DNA of 64,000 bases from Pezicula radicicola (Eukaryota; Ascomycota; Leotiomycetes; Helotiales; Dermateaceae). This document shows positions 1 to 12,677 of the stretch, piece by piece (positions within the stretch are counted from its first letter, which is position 1; every line of letters starts with the position of its first letter). The stretch is from positions 4,263 through 68,262 of the forward strand of contig PDUO01000058.1 of the NCBI GenBank assembly GCA_003008705.1, given 5' to 3'. Made by a program: the position numbers and the translations under genes. The notes under the pieces are model-generated. The model did no database searches, was not told the origin of the DNA, and saw only the letters and a list, made by a program, of their open reading frames with translations.

Positions 1-428
1 TTTCTTTAAAATAAATTATTAATTTATTTTAGTTATTTTAAAGTATTATTAGTTATTACTTAAATTTAAGTATAAGTTCTCTTATATTATTAAAAAACTA
101 TAAAATAATTTTAATTTTTAATAAATTATAATAAAGTCTAAAGATAACTTTTTTAATTACTTTTTTATTATATTTATTCTTAGTAAATCTTTTTAAAACT
201 AACTTATTTAACTTATTATTATAAATTTTTTTAATTTTTTTAAACTTTATTAATATCTTCTCTTTAAGATATTATTTAATCTTTATATATAAGTATATAA
301 GAGAAGTAATAGTAATATTAATATTATTAGATATTTAAAATAAAATAAGTATAAAAAGTATATAATAAAAATAACTTACCTTAGTAGTAGTAGTAGTAGT
401 AGTAGTATAGTAGTAGTAGTAATAGTAA

Positions 429-460
<32 letters not shown>

Positions 461-600
461 ATTAGTAGTTATAATAGTATTTTATAGAGAAATTCTAAAG
501 TTAAAGATTTTTATTTATAGTTTTTAGTCTATATATAAAGTATATAACTTTAATAGAAAGTATATAACTATATTTATCCTATTTAACTTAAAGGTATCTA
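1..600. repeat. AT-rich tract with TAG trinucleotide microsatellite
   Basis: The first ~600 bases are almost entirely A and T. Runs of the TAG/AGT trinucleotide sit at about 379-420 and 427-465. No open reading frame of use is present. Base composition changes sharply to ordinary genic DNA near 600-700. AT-rich isochores of this kind in ascomycetes are often old repeats mutated by RIP; here I see composition and microsatellite only, with no recognisable transposon protein. Confidence 0.8.
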
Positions 601-1124
601 GTAAGGCGAAGCCTTGCCCCTATGTAATTATAGAACTAAGGAACTAAATCTATAAAGAATGTCGTCTTATTTCCCGAGGCGGCCCTGGGAAATAGCCGGT
701 CCGGATTAACTATCCTCCAGCCAATCGGAAGAGTAGATTTCCCAAAGCGAGGTCACGTAACCATTCCCAGGAACCTGGAAGAGCATCTTTCCCCTTCGAC
801 AGGTCATATTCCCGATAAATGAAAATAGTGTTAGCATGCTGCTCACTAATGCCAGCCGCATGGAAGCGTCAGGCTCCACTACAGAAAATGACATTGTTGG
901 GTTTTCTTCAGTTAGGATTTTAATGAAAGTAGATTGGCTGGCTTACAATCGTCAATCACGAAGTAATTAATGCCAATTAGAATAAATGAACGTGTTACAC
1001 CATCTTACAATTACAAAAAGAATAGAAGCCGAAATCAAAAAGCTAGCATAACAAGAACTTGAAGACCACCGCTCTGTGATTAGAAACATTGCCCTCTGCA
1101 AACTCCTTCCATACCATTTAACCC

Positions 1125-3804
1125 TTACCAAGTGTTTGGTCCAAAGTGCTGTCCCTCAGCGACCGTGGCTTGCACCGCCGTGTCCAACGTATCCATGGTT
1201 GTGGTGCCGACAGTATTACCCCACCAAACTGGCGCTTCAATATTGTTCAATGTGAAGGCAAAGAAGATGAACAATGTGCTTAAGGCTAATCCCAAATCGA
1301 GACCAGAGCTGGTAAGGTAATTAAGTCTTGCCCACCAGCCGAAGTATCTTTGTCGGATGAATTTTTGGAAGATAAAACCGACAACGCCCCAGGAGAGATA
1401 GTTAAGAGGTGTCGCTGGAGGAATGGATGCTGCTCCGCCGAAAATAAGAGGCGCCATCAAATACTTGATAGGGCTTCGAGGCCACTTGCGGGCAGCGAAG
1501 TAGAAGATGACAGGGACAACTGCGCCGATTCCAAAAAAGATAAAAAGGGGAGAGTATATTTGACCAGGAGAAAAGATACGTGCAGGTCCAATGAGTCCCC
1601 AAATTACGGATGCTAAATAAAATTAGTCAAGAGGATTTACGAGAAGAATAATATCACTTACCTGAAAAGAAAACTCTCCCACCCGGACATGTGAAATGCT
1701 CGGTTTGATGCGGCGTGCAAACATCTTTGATGTTGTTGAGAGCAAAATTGAGAACTCCAACTTGAATGAAACACGATAGCGTTGTAGCAGCAACTTGACA
1801 CATGAACATGGTTCGTGGTGGGATCTTCATGTAATGACCAAACTTGAGATCAGAGGTGAATCCAAGTGCCTGGGACATCGTGATGTAGCCATATGTTTTG
1901 AAGATCATGAGAGCAAGGGGACGACCTGGCTGGATATATCCAAAGATAAACTCGGTGAGAACATTGAGACCGATCTGGGTATTCGTAATAGCTTGAATGA
2001 TTCCAATGGGCAAAGCGAACACGAACGAGATACCTAAAGCTAGTAGGAATGCCCACCACTGGAGGTTTGTGGGGAATGCGAGAATAGTGATCAGACTGAG
2101 CGCAACCATGATGGCAAACAAGGACATGTACCACCACGTTGGGGCTTCCTTGTACTTTTGCATCATCTTCATGTGGATATCGGGCTCCTCGTTTGTGCTG
2201 TTGCGGAACTGGCTCCAAATTTGTTTTCCGTGGTTGAGGTATGTGTATACAACCAAAGATGCAATTGCAGCAAACGAAAGGCCGTAGGACATGGCGAATG
2301 TTGTGGACAGGAATAAAGGCGAGTAGGCTTTGTATGCAGTCTCATCAAGAGTGAACTGAGGCGTAAGGATTCTTGTCACATTGTACGCAACTCCTGTGTT
2401 GTCGTAGGTACCACTGTCGCTCATAGGTAAAAATTTCGCACCCCAGACGCCGCTATAATGCAGAGCAGAGGCACCGAATATATAAAAAACGACGACACCG
2501 ATCAAGGTATTGGCCATGGCGTGCCACGGCTATTGTCCACAAGAATTAGCTACTACGGTATGATTTTCAGAGTCGAAGGATTACATACGGGAATCAATGG
2601 GCTTCCAACGAATCCAGAAATCTGAGTCCAGTCAAGTGTCAATGGAATAATCGAAAGACCCGTTGTGGCACCAAAGAGCTGGTTGACAACTACGTTGTTT
2701 GGAGCGATGAAAGTTGCGAACGCAAAAGCGCTCAAAAATTGTGCGAGAAAGCCTGGAATGAAGTAGTACACAAATGCTCCTAGACAGACGTATGCGAACC
2801 ATCTATAGCGTGGAATAGTTCCACCAAAGATTGTTGGATCTTTGTTGTCTGAGCTCTCGTACATGGCATTCATTAGAGTGACACTAACCAAATTTCCAGG
2901 CCAGATCATTGCGGCAGGATACCTTTGACAGTTAGTAGGTATTTAATAAACGTCGTAACGCAAGATACATATACGTACACCAAGAACTTGCGCATTATGC
3001 CTGCAATGCCATATCCAACCGATTGCGTTGAGATGACCAGCATAATTTGGAAAAGAAGACCGAAGTCCTGCTTGTAGAATGCGATTTGCGCAAGTAAGAT
3101 GTCAGTGGCGTATGCAGCACTAAAACTAACACCAGCCATGACCACGATAATGGAATGCTCCTTGACGTTGAATGGCCCAGGGTTAAGGGACCATTTAATT
3201 CCAAAAGTGGTATACTGTGCTGATGGCATGATTTTAGCCCAGCCGTGTCCCAAAGGCCAAGCAATGATTTGTGCAACCAAGGCACCAAGGCCGATAGAGG
3301 GCGCACGGAGAGAGAAGAGAGTGTTCATTGAAGCGCCGACAAATACAAGCGACAAGCCAATCACCCAAGCCCGTATGGTGTTGCAAGGCACATCTTCATC
3401 GTAATTGTGGACTGCTGCTTGAACTTCAGGATACGGGGAGTCCTCCTCGACTTCCTTCTCCTTAATAGAAAATGCCTCATCGTCGAAGGAAGCCGTGTCT
3501 AGTATGGACGACTCCCGCTTGTCAACAGGGTAATTAGGATCTACGAGATTGTTAACCACAGTAATGTCTCCTTCAATAAGTATATGCACGTACCCCACAT
3601 AGACAATCTCTGCCTCAATTCAGAGACTGGGTCAGAGTATCGATTCTCGGCCTTCTCACGTCTCAGAGCAGTCCCCGGTTCTACCTCGCGACTGCTGACC
3701 TCCACATCTTCCATCTTCGGGTTCCAGTCTCTATCATCTTCTACACTCTGTATGAACTGTCGTGTCGCGTCGGTGCCAGCCGACTCATTACGTTGATGGG
3801 CCAT
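1125..3804 (-). CDS. OPT-family oligopeptide transporter
   Basis: Predicted proton-coupled importer of small peptides at the plasma membrane. Five exons (minus strand order): 3804-3594, 3540-2979, 2922-2589, 2529-1662, 1612-1125. All joins keep frame and give 820 aa, normal for fungal OPT proteins. A hydrophilic acidic N-terminus of about 120 residues is followed by many hydrophobic segments. Family marks are NPGPFNVKEH after the second membrane segment, YPAAMIWPGNL across the exon 2/3 join, and repeated aromatic-rich loops near the C-terminus. Introns are 49-59 nt. Start is the first ATG of the frame. The exact substrate (tetra/pentapeptides, glutathione or siderophore-type peptide) cannot be told from sequence. 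Confidence 0.93.
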
Positions 3805-4870
3805 GTTGACTTAAAGGACCCAATGACACGGAGAACGATCAACGGTCTGAAGAGAGAAGGACTCGAACCATAGACACTATATAAGACAAGCAAAACGGGA
3901 CCAGGGTCAACCACAAAGCTTCTGCCGTTTGTACAGAAGGGGCACTTTAGCTCTCATGGGAAGATCTCAGACTAAGGTGAAGCACAAGGCTTAGTTGGAA
4001 AGGCTCGAGTTCAGATAACGAGAGGCTTTGGGATTCGCCTGAACCTAGATGGCGACATCATGGTGGAGTTTTCCGCGATATCTCAGCAGCATCCTCAAGG
4101 CTCAACACGCCAGTACAAAGCAGAATAAACATGCTCGCCCACGCCATGAGCTGGCCAGTCCTGGTATGGGAAGTGCCATAGCCGAGTGATAGGCCTCCTA
4201 CGCATCTTGCGATTGGATGCCAGGAGATCTTCGACCAAGATCTGGTGCTGAAGATAAGGATACAAAACGGTGTAGTCCATGCAGGAATGCTTGAAACACA
4301 ACTGCGGCACGATAGAAAGCGTATATTTTCATGCACGCAGTGGAAACACAGACCGTATCTTGCAAACGAAACGAGCCTCCATCTCTTATTTTTGTGCTGG
4401 GGAACTTGGCCAGCTGCAGGAGAAGCTTCTGAGGACATGAAAGACCTTAAAAAGAAGTCGCTGAAGGTGGCGGTCGCACGTGCTGTAAAGCTTGACTCCC
4501 GAAACACAAGAAGATGCGCAGCTCACGCTCAGACTTGGTCATTCAAGACTTCACTAGGTAGTATGATGAGCAAAGGCGCATGCAGAACAAGGCGCGTAAA
4601 GATAGAAACTAGATCTCCATGACCTTGGATGGGGGCTCCGGGGGAGGTCTTGGCCTTGAAATTCGAAAGTGTGGAGGTTGTAGGTAGTTGGGAGGTAGAC
4701 TGACTGACTGACTGGACTGTGATACAGTTGGAATTGACTTCGCTTCAAGGCGGCCCAGAGCTAAACTTCTTTAGGCTAGTCTACAAGCCATAACCTCCAG
4801 GGTACGAAGCCTACACAAGCCATTCTCTGAGGGAAAGCTCACAAACAGCCTCCCCCATGATGGCCTTACA
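3805..4870. other. intergenic region, divergent promoters
   Basis: About 1.07 kb between the divergent OPT and ketoacyl synthase genes. Overlapping open frames of 125-149 codons exist on both strands (4058-4622) but resemble no family I know. They lack convincing splice extension and are probably chance. Confidence 0.6.
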
Positions 4871-6268
4871 ATGCGACGTGTGGTAGTGACAGGTCTCGGT
4901 GCTATTACCCCCCTCGGCGTGGGCATCCGACGAACATGGAGTCGTCTTGTTGCTGGTGACTGTGGGATCGTCAGTGTTGCGAACTTGGAGCCGAAATCAC
5001 GATGGCGTGAATTGCCTAGCACTGTAGCGGGCATTGTGCCAATTGGTAGTAGAGATGAGGGGAAGTGGCAGCCATCGGACTGGCTAGACAGAGGGGATGA
5101 ACGACGTATGGCGAGATTCACACAGTATGCTATTGCGGCGACCGAGATGGCTCTCAAAGATGCTGGATGGAAGCCACAGAAGCAAGAGGATCGTGAGATG
5201 ACGGGCGTATGCCTGGGCAGTGGCATTGGTAACTTCGAAGAAGTCTACGACACCAGCGTAGCCTATGATAAGGGAGTGAGCAAATGACCGAATTTGCATG
5301 CCGTAAATGTTTGCTGAGATTTGCGCAGGGATATAAAAAGGTCTCTCCATTATTTGTACCTAAGCTTCTCATCAACCTCGCAGCGGGTCATATATCAATG
5401 AAGTATGGCTTACAAGGTCCAAACCATGCAGTCACCACAGCCTGCACGACTGGTGCCCATTCCATTGGTGACGCATCTCGATTTATCGCCTTTGGAGATG
5501 CAGATGTTATGATAGCGGGTGGCTCTGAGTCCTGCATCCATCCTTTAGCTCTTGCTGGATTTTCAAAGTCTCGTTCGCTCGCAACGGCCTACAACGACGA
5601 TCCTAGCTCCTCATCACGACCATTCGATCGAGACAGGGCCGGTTTCGTGATCGCAGAAGGTGCAGGCGTGGTTATCTTGGAGGAGTTGGAACATGCGAAA
5701 GCTCGAGGGGCAGAGATATACGCTGAGGTCAGAGGATATGGTTGCAGTGGCGATGCGTATCATATTACAGCGCCTAGGGAAGATGGTGCCGGAGCTCTCT
5801 TAGCTATGAAAAAAACCTTGAAGAATGCCAGTATTCGTCCAGCTGAGGTTGACTATATTAATGCGCACGCGACAAGCACGCCTCTTGGGGATGCTGCTGA
5901 GAATGCTGCCATCCTTTCTCTCATGCTCGGCAGCGAAGGCTTCTTAAAGTCAAGCGATATTAGTGTAAGCAGTACCAAAGGCGCTATCGGGCATCTACTG
6001 GGGGCTGCCGGAGCCGTCGAAGCTATATTTTCGATATTGGCCGTGAAAGAGGTAAGTCGGGATTGTCGTTTGGAACATGATATTTTGACATCTAACTTCT
6101 CTCCAGGATGTTCTACCACCTACGTTGAATCTTCGAAATCGAGAAGATGTTTTCAGCTGCAACTACGTTCCTTTGTCTGCCCAGCACAAACGTGTGAATG
6201 TAGCACTGTCCAACAGCTTCGGTTTTGGAGGTACCAATGCTTCATTAGCATTCTCAAAATACAAATGA
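4871..6268 (+). CDS. CEM1: 3-oxoacyl-[acyl-carrier-protein] synthase, mitochondrial type (Cem1/FabF-like)
   Basis: Condensing enzyme adding malonyl-ACP units in type II (mitochondrial) fatty acid synthesis, needed for octanoyl/lipoate supply. Exons 4871-5275, 5329-6051, 6107-6268 give 429 aa, close to yeast Cem1 length. Starts [16 protein letters not shown], the usual FabF-type N-terminus. The nucleophile is the Cys of [10 protein letters not shown] (about residue 174). The two catalytic histidines are in [11 protein letters not shown] (about 314) and [11 protein letters not shown] (about 355). The C-terminus has the expected [11 protein letters not shown] loop. Introns are 53 and 55 nt. No long presequence is visible at this start; an upstream start or weak import signal is possible. 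Confidence 0.93.
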
Positions 6269-7492
6269 AGGTTGCCATATCCAGCGCACTCCGCGGATTC
6301 TTACCGGTGGTGAAAACGCGATATTCTAGTGTCTTGCACAAAGTCAACCTATGGTATTTGGCCTCAAATATATCCGCAGTTGTAGTCATCCACCAACTTC
6401 TATGCGTCGCATGACGTAATATGTCTTCAAAGACACTGAAGAACTAGAGCGAAAACATTATGCTCTCGAGTAGTGGTACAAAATTTCGGAGTACGAATTG
6501 ATGGTAGTGAAGCACCTAGAGGGTGAGAGTATTCAGGGCTTAGAGGACCAAGAGTAGAGACTGCATCATGTTAAAGTGATGGGCAATAAAATATCATCCT
6601 TTTCCTGTGCCTTCTTCTGGTACTCCATAAAGGCAACGAATAAGCATTCGTTAAAAAATCCAGCCAAACTATTTAATAACCAAGAAGTACAGCGGTTACA
6701 CCAAAGTTAATATACATATATTAGTTGCATTCACTTAGTCAATGCAAATAACCGTCGAGTCGTTGGAGCTATAGCAAGCCACTGTTTACTGAGATTACTT
6801 TGGCAACCACCAGTACAAATAGCGCCCAAGCACCAGAAGTGCCTTTGCTTGTCTATCCCCTCACGTGATGTATACACCTAGAAGATCGCTGGCAATACTT
6901 GAGGTCAGAATTACCACTGACAACATCGATTGTGCAAGGATCCACCTTGCTCCTCTATGTCATCTCATCTGAAAGCATTTGTATTGGCTCTTGTTTGATT
7001 CTTGAATCACTTCGGCCAGGATGATCCACCCGTCATTAACTTGGTTAAACACCTTGATGGGTATCTCGCATCTAAGCGTTTGGAGTCTTTTCGCAATTAC
7101 TAAAAAAGTGCAGGCCTTCATGAATTTCTTTTTCGCTCTTAGTTACTATATGCCTTGAGATATGGATTTCCTAGAACTGTGGATGAAATAAGAGAGCTCT
7201 TATTACTTAAGCTACACTTTGAGAAGTCTCAAAAGTAGTCTTTTAGCATGCAATATCAAGCCGTCAATGTCCTATTGTTTGTGGCACGGTAACACCATTG
7301 ACTTTGGAAAATTCCAGGGTACCTTGTGACAAGATGTACATATGCAAGTGAAAACAAACAGTCACTGGTGGATTTCCTGCATGTGTGAGCTGGCACGCTA
7401 CCTTCCATTTCTTAATTCTAGTTACCATATTGAGTATCTTTTCTTCACTGATCAATTAAAGAGCAAAGTATCTCACACCTCAGGGGCTTGCA
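6269..7492. other. intergenic, no gene seen
   Basis: About 1.2 kb, moderately AT-rich, with only short unsupported open frames. It contains the 3' end of the ketoacyl synthase gene and the promoter of the nicotianamine synthase gene. Confidence 0.6.
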
Positions 7493-8714
7493 ATGGATTC
7501 TCTGCGTACCCTGCTTCAGGCGCTCAAGGTGCAGCCTTCTCAAGCCTCACAATTCCCTACAAAGCCACTGTCTGACCCGTCTGGAGGAGCTGAAGTATGC
7601 ATTCAAAACCTGCTCCGGATACATGGCGAGCTCTCCAAAAGATCGGAGTTGACGCCTTGCGCAGCTGTCAACCAGTTGTTCGGAGAGCTGGTAAAAATAT
7701 GTACGAAGACACTCAATGAGACAATAACAAAGAAGGTTTGTAATTGGCTATTCATCTACAGATATCCAATTGATCTGACACATTACTAGGTCATTCAAGA
7801 TCAACGTATCATTGAAATCACGCCCTCGTTGCGAGTTATCTGCGCTACAGCTGAAAGTCACTTGGAGTCCTTCTGGGCCGATCAAATAGCCTTATCCGAA
7901 GATGGTAGGACAAATTCTTTCCATACAAACGAATACCAATACAAACAAAAGTTAACCGAAAATACAGCTCCTGAGTCACCGAAAAAATTTGAGGCGCTTA
8001 AAGTATTTCCTTATTACGCAAACTACGCCGATCTTACACGCCTAGAGCTTTCCGCTTTGTACTCCATCGAACCCACAATTCCGAGGAAGATAGCTTTCAT
8101 TGGTTCCGGACCATTACCTCTAACTTCACTATGCCTCTGCATGGCCCTAGATACGAATGACACCGAAACCAAAACCTCTTCAGCACTATCACCGCATCCC
8201 TCTTTATCGCCCTTCGTTTCTAGATCTTCATCGGAACCTCTTGTGATTCTCAATATTGATCACAGTAAAGATGCAATCTCGCAGTCAAAGAATCTCAGCT
8301 CCAAACTTGGCCAAAACTTCCGCGCAATGCAGTTCTCATGCGAAGAAGCTGGAAACCCGGAGTCAGATCTGAGTGACTTTGACGTGGTTTATTTAGCTGC
8401 TTTGGTGGGAATGACTCCGGAAGATAAGGAAGGCATCTTGATTGATATTGTTAGGCGTATGAAAGTTGGGAGCTTGTTGGTTGTGAGAACTGCACATAGC
8501 CTCAGAACACTACTTTATCCGGTATGTTAACAAATGGGAATGACAGCTTGCTATGAGTTTGGTAAGATAGAATGAAGTTTTTGCTAACCAGAAATTTTAG
8601 GAATTCGATGCTACTACTGAGGCTGTCTTGGCTTGTTTGGATATTGAAGTCGTGGTTCATCCGTTCAACCACGTGGTTAACTCGGTTATTATTGGCAGAG
8701 TTAGAGCGCAATAA
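7493..8714 (+). CDS. nicotianamine synthase
   Basis: Predicted to condense S-adenosylmethionine molecules into nicotianamine, a chelator of Fe, Zn, Cu and Ni. Exons 7493-7735, 7790-8521 and 8601-8714 join in frame to 362 aa, similar to other NAS proteins. The Rossmann-type core shows KIAFIGSGPLPLTSLCL at about residue 180, followed by ILNIDHS and later DFDVVYLAALVGM and a VVRTAHSLR segment, all in the family order. The last exon ends in HPFNHVVNSVIIGR. NAS is universal in plants but patchy in fungi. Alternative: a broader SAM-dependent opine-type synthase. The GSGPLPLTS motif makes NAS the best call. Confidence 0.88.
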
Positions 8715-9500
8715 CTGAGCAATTTCTAGAACCAATGGTTTGGAAATAATGAGGATGAGACACTTTAACTGTCCAGTTTTCTGGAACTAAAACTATTCCT
8801 CTTGTTGACTGTAATGTATATTCGTGTGATGAGGTGTGTTACGCGAAGAAAGCTGGCAAGTACATGTTTCAATAACTGAGCTAAGTAGGATTAACCCAAG
8901 GCTCAAGCTACGACAATTGAAGAGGAAGGTTTATCGGCCCACCAAGTGGTTAATTATGTTTCATTGGCAGGATGTGAAGAGGAGTAAGAGTAAGTGTATA
9001 GCAGCTCGAGACTCGAGTCGGACCGTCAAATTGAAGGATTTGAGTCAAAGTTTTCGATTCTCCGAAATCATGTCCTGTATCACTACCTCTACAAAATGAT
9101 CCTAAGGTTCTCTGAATACAAGTACCTAATAATTTTAAATCGGATTTATCCGCATCTGGTTTTAGCACTCGCCTAACGGCAAAGGCAACCATTAGAACCT
9201 AAACTCTGATTTACGTAAGAATGGTAGGGACATGCTTGGTTACATACCTACAAAAGCTTGTCCAGAACCACTGGTTGGAATTTTCAGACGATTCATGCCG
9301 AGTATCTGTAAAGTTTTCGGCTCCACATTACGGTGTTGTAAGGGGCCGCACCGCAGTTCGCATACGACCCGGAGCCTAGATCCTAGGTCATGGTTTCTCG
9401 GGTTCTTGGATTCTTGGATTTCTTGGGTTCTTGGGTTGTTCTTGAAGGATGCGGCCTTGGGAAATTTGAGATTAAGCATCGTAAGCAATGCCACTCAAGC
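8715..9500. other. intergenic, no gene seen
   Basis: About 0.8 kb. A short stretch around 9400-9450 repeats a TTCTTGG-type heptamer several times. No coding signal was recognised. Confidence 0.55.
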
Positions 9501-9784
9501 ACTACTCTCCCCCCCCTAAATAAAGGTTTATTTGGTGGGCGGGTGGAACCAGCTATCAGGGGGTCTAACAAATAGAAAGTACTGCTTTCGTAGCCTAACA
9601 GGAAGCAGGCAGGCCACTTGAACCTTCTACGTACGCCCTGGTTTTTACAACAGACCAGATTTTGGCCTGTGCAACAAGGCAGGCAAGGGCTTCTCAAGGG
9701 CTTCAACCACTCAGAGTGTACCCTCTATTGCTCCGACCCACTAGCCCACCGAATAAACCTTTATTTAGGGCGGGGGAGAGTAGT
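9501..9784. mobile_element. MITE-like element with ~45-bp terminal inverted repeats
   Basis: The left end (9501-9545, beginning ACTACTCTCCCCC) and the right end (9739-9784) are inverted copies of each other. They share CCTAAATAAAGGTTTATT then a C/T difference and GGTGGGC, and diverge only by a few bases over about 45 bp. The 284-bp body has no meaningful open frame. This is the structure of a miniature inverted-repeat transposable element. I could not find a clear target-site duplication, so the family is undetermined and the insertion may be old. Confidence 0.7.
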
Positions 9785-10229
9785 TCTTGTTGGGATATTC
9801 CCCAGAGGATATTCGTAATTATCCCTACCACCATGTGGTTTGCAAAAACTCTGCCTTACACGGACCTTAAAGATTCACAAAGCTCTTGATCTTTGATAGT
9901 ATTTCCCTTAGGCTTTTGAGAAATCGGTGCTTAAAGATTCCGACCAGCGCGATTCTTAACGGCACTTGGAAAATTTGCGACCTGTTCAGGCTGTGCTGTG
10001 GACTAAAAGTGCTTAGTAGACGGTGCCTATGGGTTTTGAATCTTTTTCTAGACTCCTAATTTTAAGACATTCAAGTTCACATATTGTAGGGAGTGAGCTA
10101 GTTGAGATTATTTCAACCCTTCTTTTCCCTATTTCAAGTACAATTCATTTTCATGTCATCTTAAACTAAACTCCTTTATCCGCATTTCTTGTTACTTTAA
10201 TTCTTTTGTCACTAAGTCTAAAACACAGT
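9785..10229. other. promoter region of GT2 gene
   Basis: About 445 bp upstream of the glycosyltransferase start. It is pyrimidine-rich towards the gene. No specific site was recognised. Confidence 0.5.
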
Positions 10230-12677
10230 ATGGAGAGCATTGTAGTGCCGCGAGCGTTACTCACATCAAGAACACCAGAGGAAGCCGTTTTGGATAATGG
10301 TACTGCTGTTGACGAGATATACAATCTTTACAGCGGCCATGAGAGAGGGGTATCAATATATAATGAAAGATCAGGAAGGAGAAATACATACCAACAGTTT
10401 TCGAGGCAGAGTCGCATTCCAATCATACCAGCATTGAATCCTGAAGATACATCTCCAGATCTCGGATGGAGACACTCAACAGGACCATTTTCACCATACT
10501 CAGAGCCTGAAACGCCTGGATCACAGGGAGAATATGTTCCAGAGAGGCAAGAAGAAAGGGAAGAGGAAAGGCATGAGACATTGAGCATATCATCCTTTGA
10601 AACTTCATCAGAAGACTCGAGCACGTATTCTGAACCGGAAGTGATTGAAGAGAGACATAGCCGCATTATTTCACGAGATTTACTCAGCAATACCCCATTC
10701 AAATTACAGCCAGCTCCAAACCGCAATGGCTTACGCCCAGCTCCGATCCAGATCCTAAACGTACCAGTTCCCCCAAGAATCACCGACTTAGCAGCAGAGG
10801 AGCAAAGGGAGATTACAATTGCAGAAGAGCCGAACTTGAATCGAGGACTGTCAGTAAAGAACAAACGAAAGAGTGTACTTCACCGAGCATCAGTATTTAT
10901 AAAAGGCCACGGTCGAAAAACGAGTCTTGCCGAGTTATATGCCACAGCTAAAACTCGGCAAAAAGTGATGAATCGGAGTAAATTGGTTCAGCGATGTTTT
11001 GAGCTTGCGGTCTATGGATTGATAATAGCTGTTATCTACTTCGTATTTGTTGGGATGCCGTTGTGGAAAGGTTGTGTTTTCTGGCTTTATTGGATTACTG
11101 CACATAAGTTTGTTGTCCCTGGGGGTTTCGCTATCGTGCTTGGCATAGCTTTTCTGTGAATATCCATTCTCTCTTCTTTTTGGATTACAAACTAATTTCT
11201 ACTGATAGATATGCCTTCTTACCTCTTGTAATATTATTCGAGCCCGATCCCCCAGCACAGAGAGTCGTTTCCGAAAAAGAACCCCCGGTCACCTCCGTCG
11301 CACTCCTAATCCCCTGCTACAAATCAGCAAAGATTCTACCAACAACTCTAAAAGCTGCACTTCTCGTCTTCCCAGCCGAATCAATCTTCGTACTATCAAA
11401 TGGAAATTCGGCAACACCACTCGATAACACTGCAGAAGTTTGTGCAGAATACGGAGTAAATCATACCTGGACACCAATCGGATCAAAAATAATAGCTCAA
11501 TTTATCGGTTGTTACGTCTCAAAAGCATATCCACATGTCCTACTAATTGACGATGATTGTCTCCTTCCTCCTAATTTTCCACTTAGTCCTGTTGAGAAAC
11601 TCAAGGATAAAGTCAAGGTTATTGGATATACGATTAAGAGTGTTGGTGCCAATGGAAGTAGAGGAACCTTGGCTCAACGAGCCCAGGATCTAGAGTATAA
11701 ACTCTCTGGCTTGCAACGTACCTTTGCTGGTAAAGTTGGTTCGGCGACTTTCCCACACGGAGCTATTTCACTATGGGAGCGGGAGTTTCTTCTCGAAACT
11801 TTTAAGTCTCATCCTGGATTTAGTGTATCTGAAGATTGGTTCTTCGGACACGTGGCTAGGACTTTGGGCAGTCGAATCGTCATGAGTACTTCTGTCTTCG
11901 TGGAGACAGAAACTCCAGCTTCGATTTTCTGGAATTCAGGTGGTGGTGATAGGGGTGGATTTGGAGAAATGACAATTTATCAACAGAGATTCAAGAGGTG
12001 GAATTTCTTTTTTGTTAATGGTATGTATTGGAATATGCGATATATATTATGTTCCTGGAAGCTAGGGTGGTGGGAGATTGGTTCTAAGATTTTTGTTTTT
12101 CAAGAGGTACGTACTTTCTCTCCTTATTTTGGAATTCGGTTGCTAACTGTTATATTATAGGTTTATGAAACTTTATTATATCTCGCAACACCTTTCGTTC
12201 TCCCCATATCATTTATTGTCCGCCCATTATTCTGCACCTACCTCCTCATCGCGACATTCGGAATGTATCTTCTTAATACTGTGATATTCAACGAAGTACA
12301 TCTTCGACGAAAGAATCAACGTGTTGATACACTCGCTATCATCTATTACATGCCATACAAAATGATCCTAACTGTAAGAAAAGTCCCCCCCCCCCCTCTA
12401 CTCTGAAAACTTAAAACTCAAACTAATATTTTTGCCTGAATAGTTTATTAATGTAGCATCATGTTACTGGTCAATCTTAAAATACGCTTCTTACTTTGCG
12501 CGCCGTCATCCGAAGGTTTTAGAGGATGAGAAGGTTATTGAAGTTGCTTTGAGGATTGAAGAGGAAGCGCTGTATGATTGGGATGAGTTTCGGGAGACGC
12601 TTCATACGCCTGCTCCTTCTCTGAGATCTCCTAGTATTAGGGGTACTCCTGCTCAGAGTTTGCGGAGTTTTGTTTAG
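10230..12677 (+). CDS. membrane glycosyltransferase family 2 (polysaccharide synthase-like)
   Basis: Likely processive beta-glycosyltransferase making a cell-surface polysaccharide from a UDP-sugar at the membrane. Exons 10230-11155, 11209-12106, 12161-12373 and 12444-12677 give 756 aa. Residues 1-240 are polar and disordered. Two or more membrane segments follow (about 255-320), then the GT2 catalytic domain: LLIDDDC (about 420), SEDWFFG (about 516) and QQRFKRW (about 566, the QxxRW motif of processive enzymes). Further membrane helices lie at 590-690, and a charged tail ends SLRSFV. Start is the first ATG; the frame extends a little upstream without an ATG. It could be a chitin/hyaluronan-synthase-like or Cps1-like enzyme; the product cannot be inferred. 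Confidence 0.87.

Noticed and set aside
379..465. TAG/AGT repeats as a CRISPR-like or coding repeat
   Set aside because: Simple trinucleotide microsatellite with no spacers and many stops; no CRISPR is expected in a fungal nuclear genome.
3840..3900. Possible tRNA T-arm (GGTTCGAGTCC read on the minus strand)
   Set aside because: No matching D-arm, anticodon arm or acceptor pairing around it; probably chance.
4058..4622. Overlapping 149- and 125-codon frames on opposite strands
   Set aside because: No domain, no splice support, neither codon pattern convincing.
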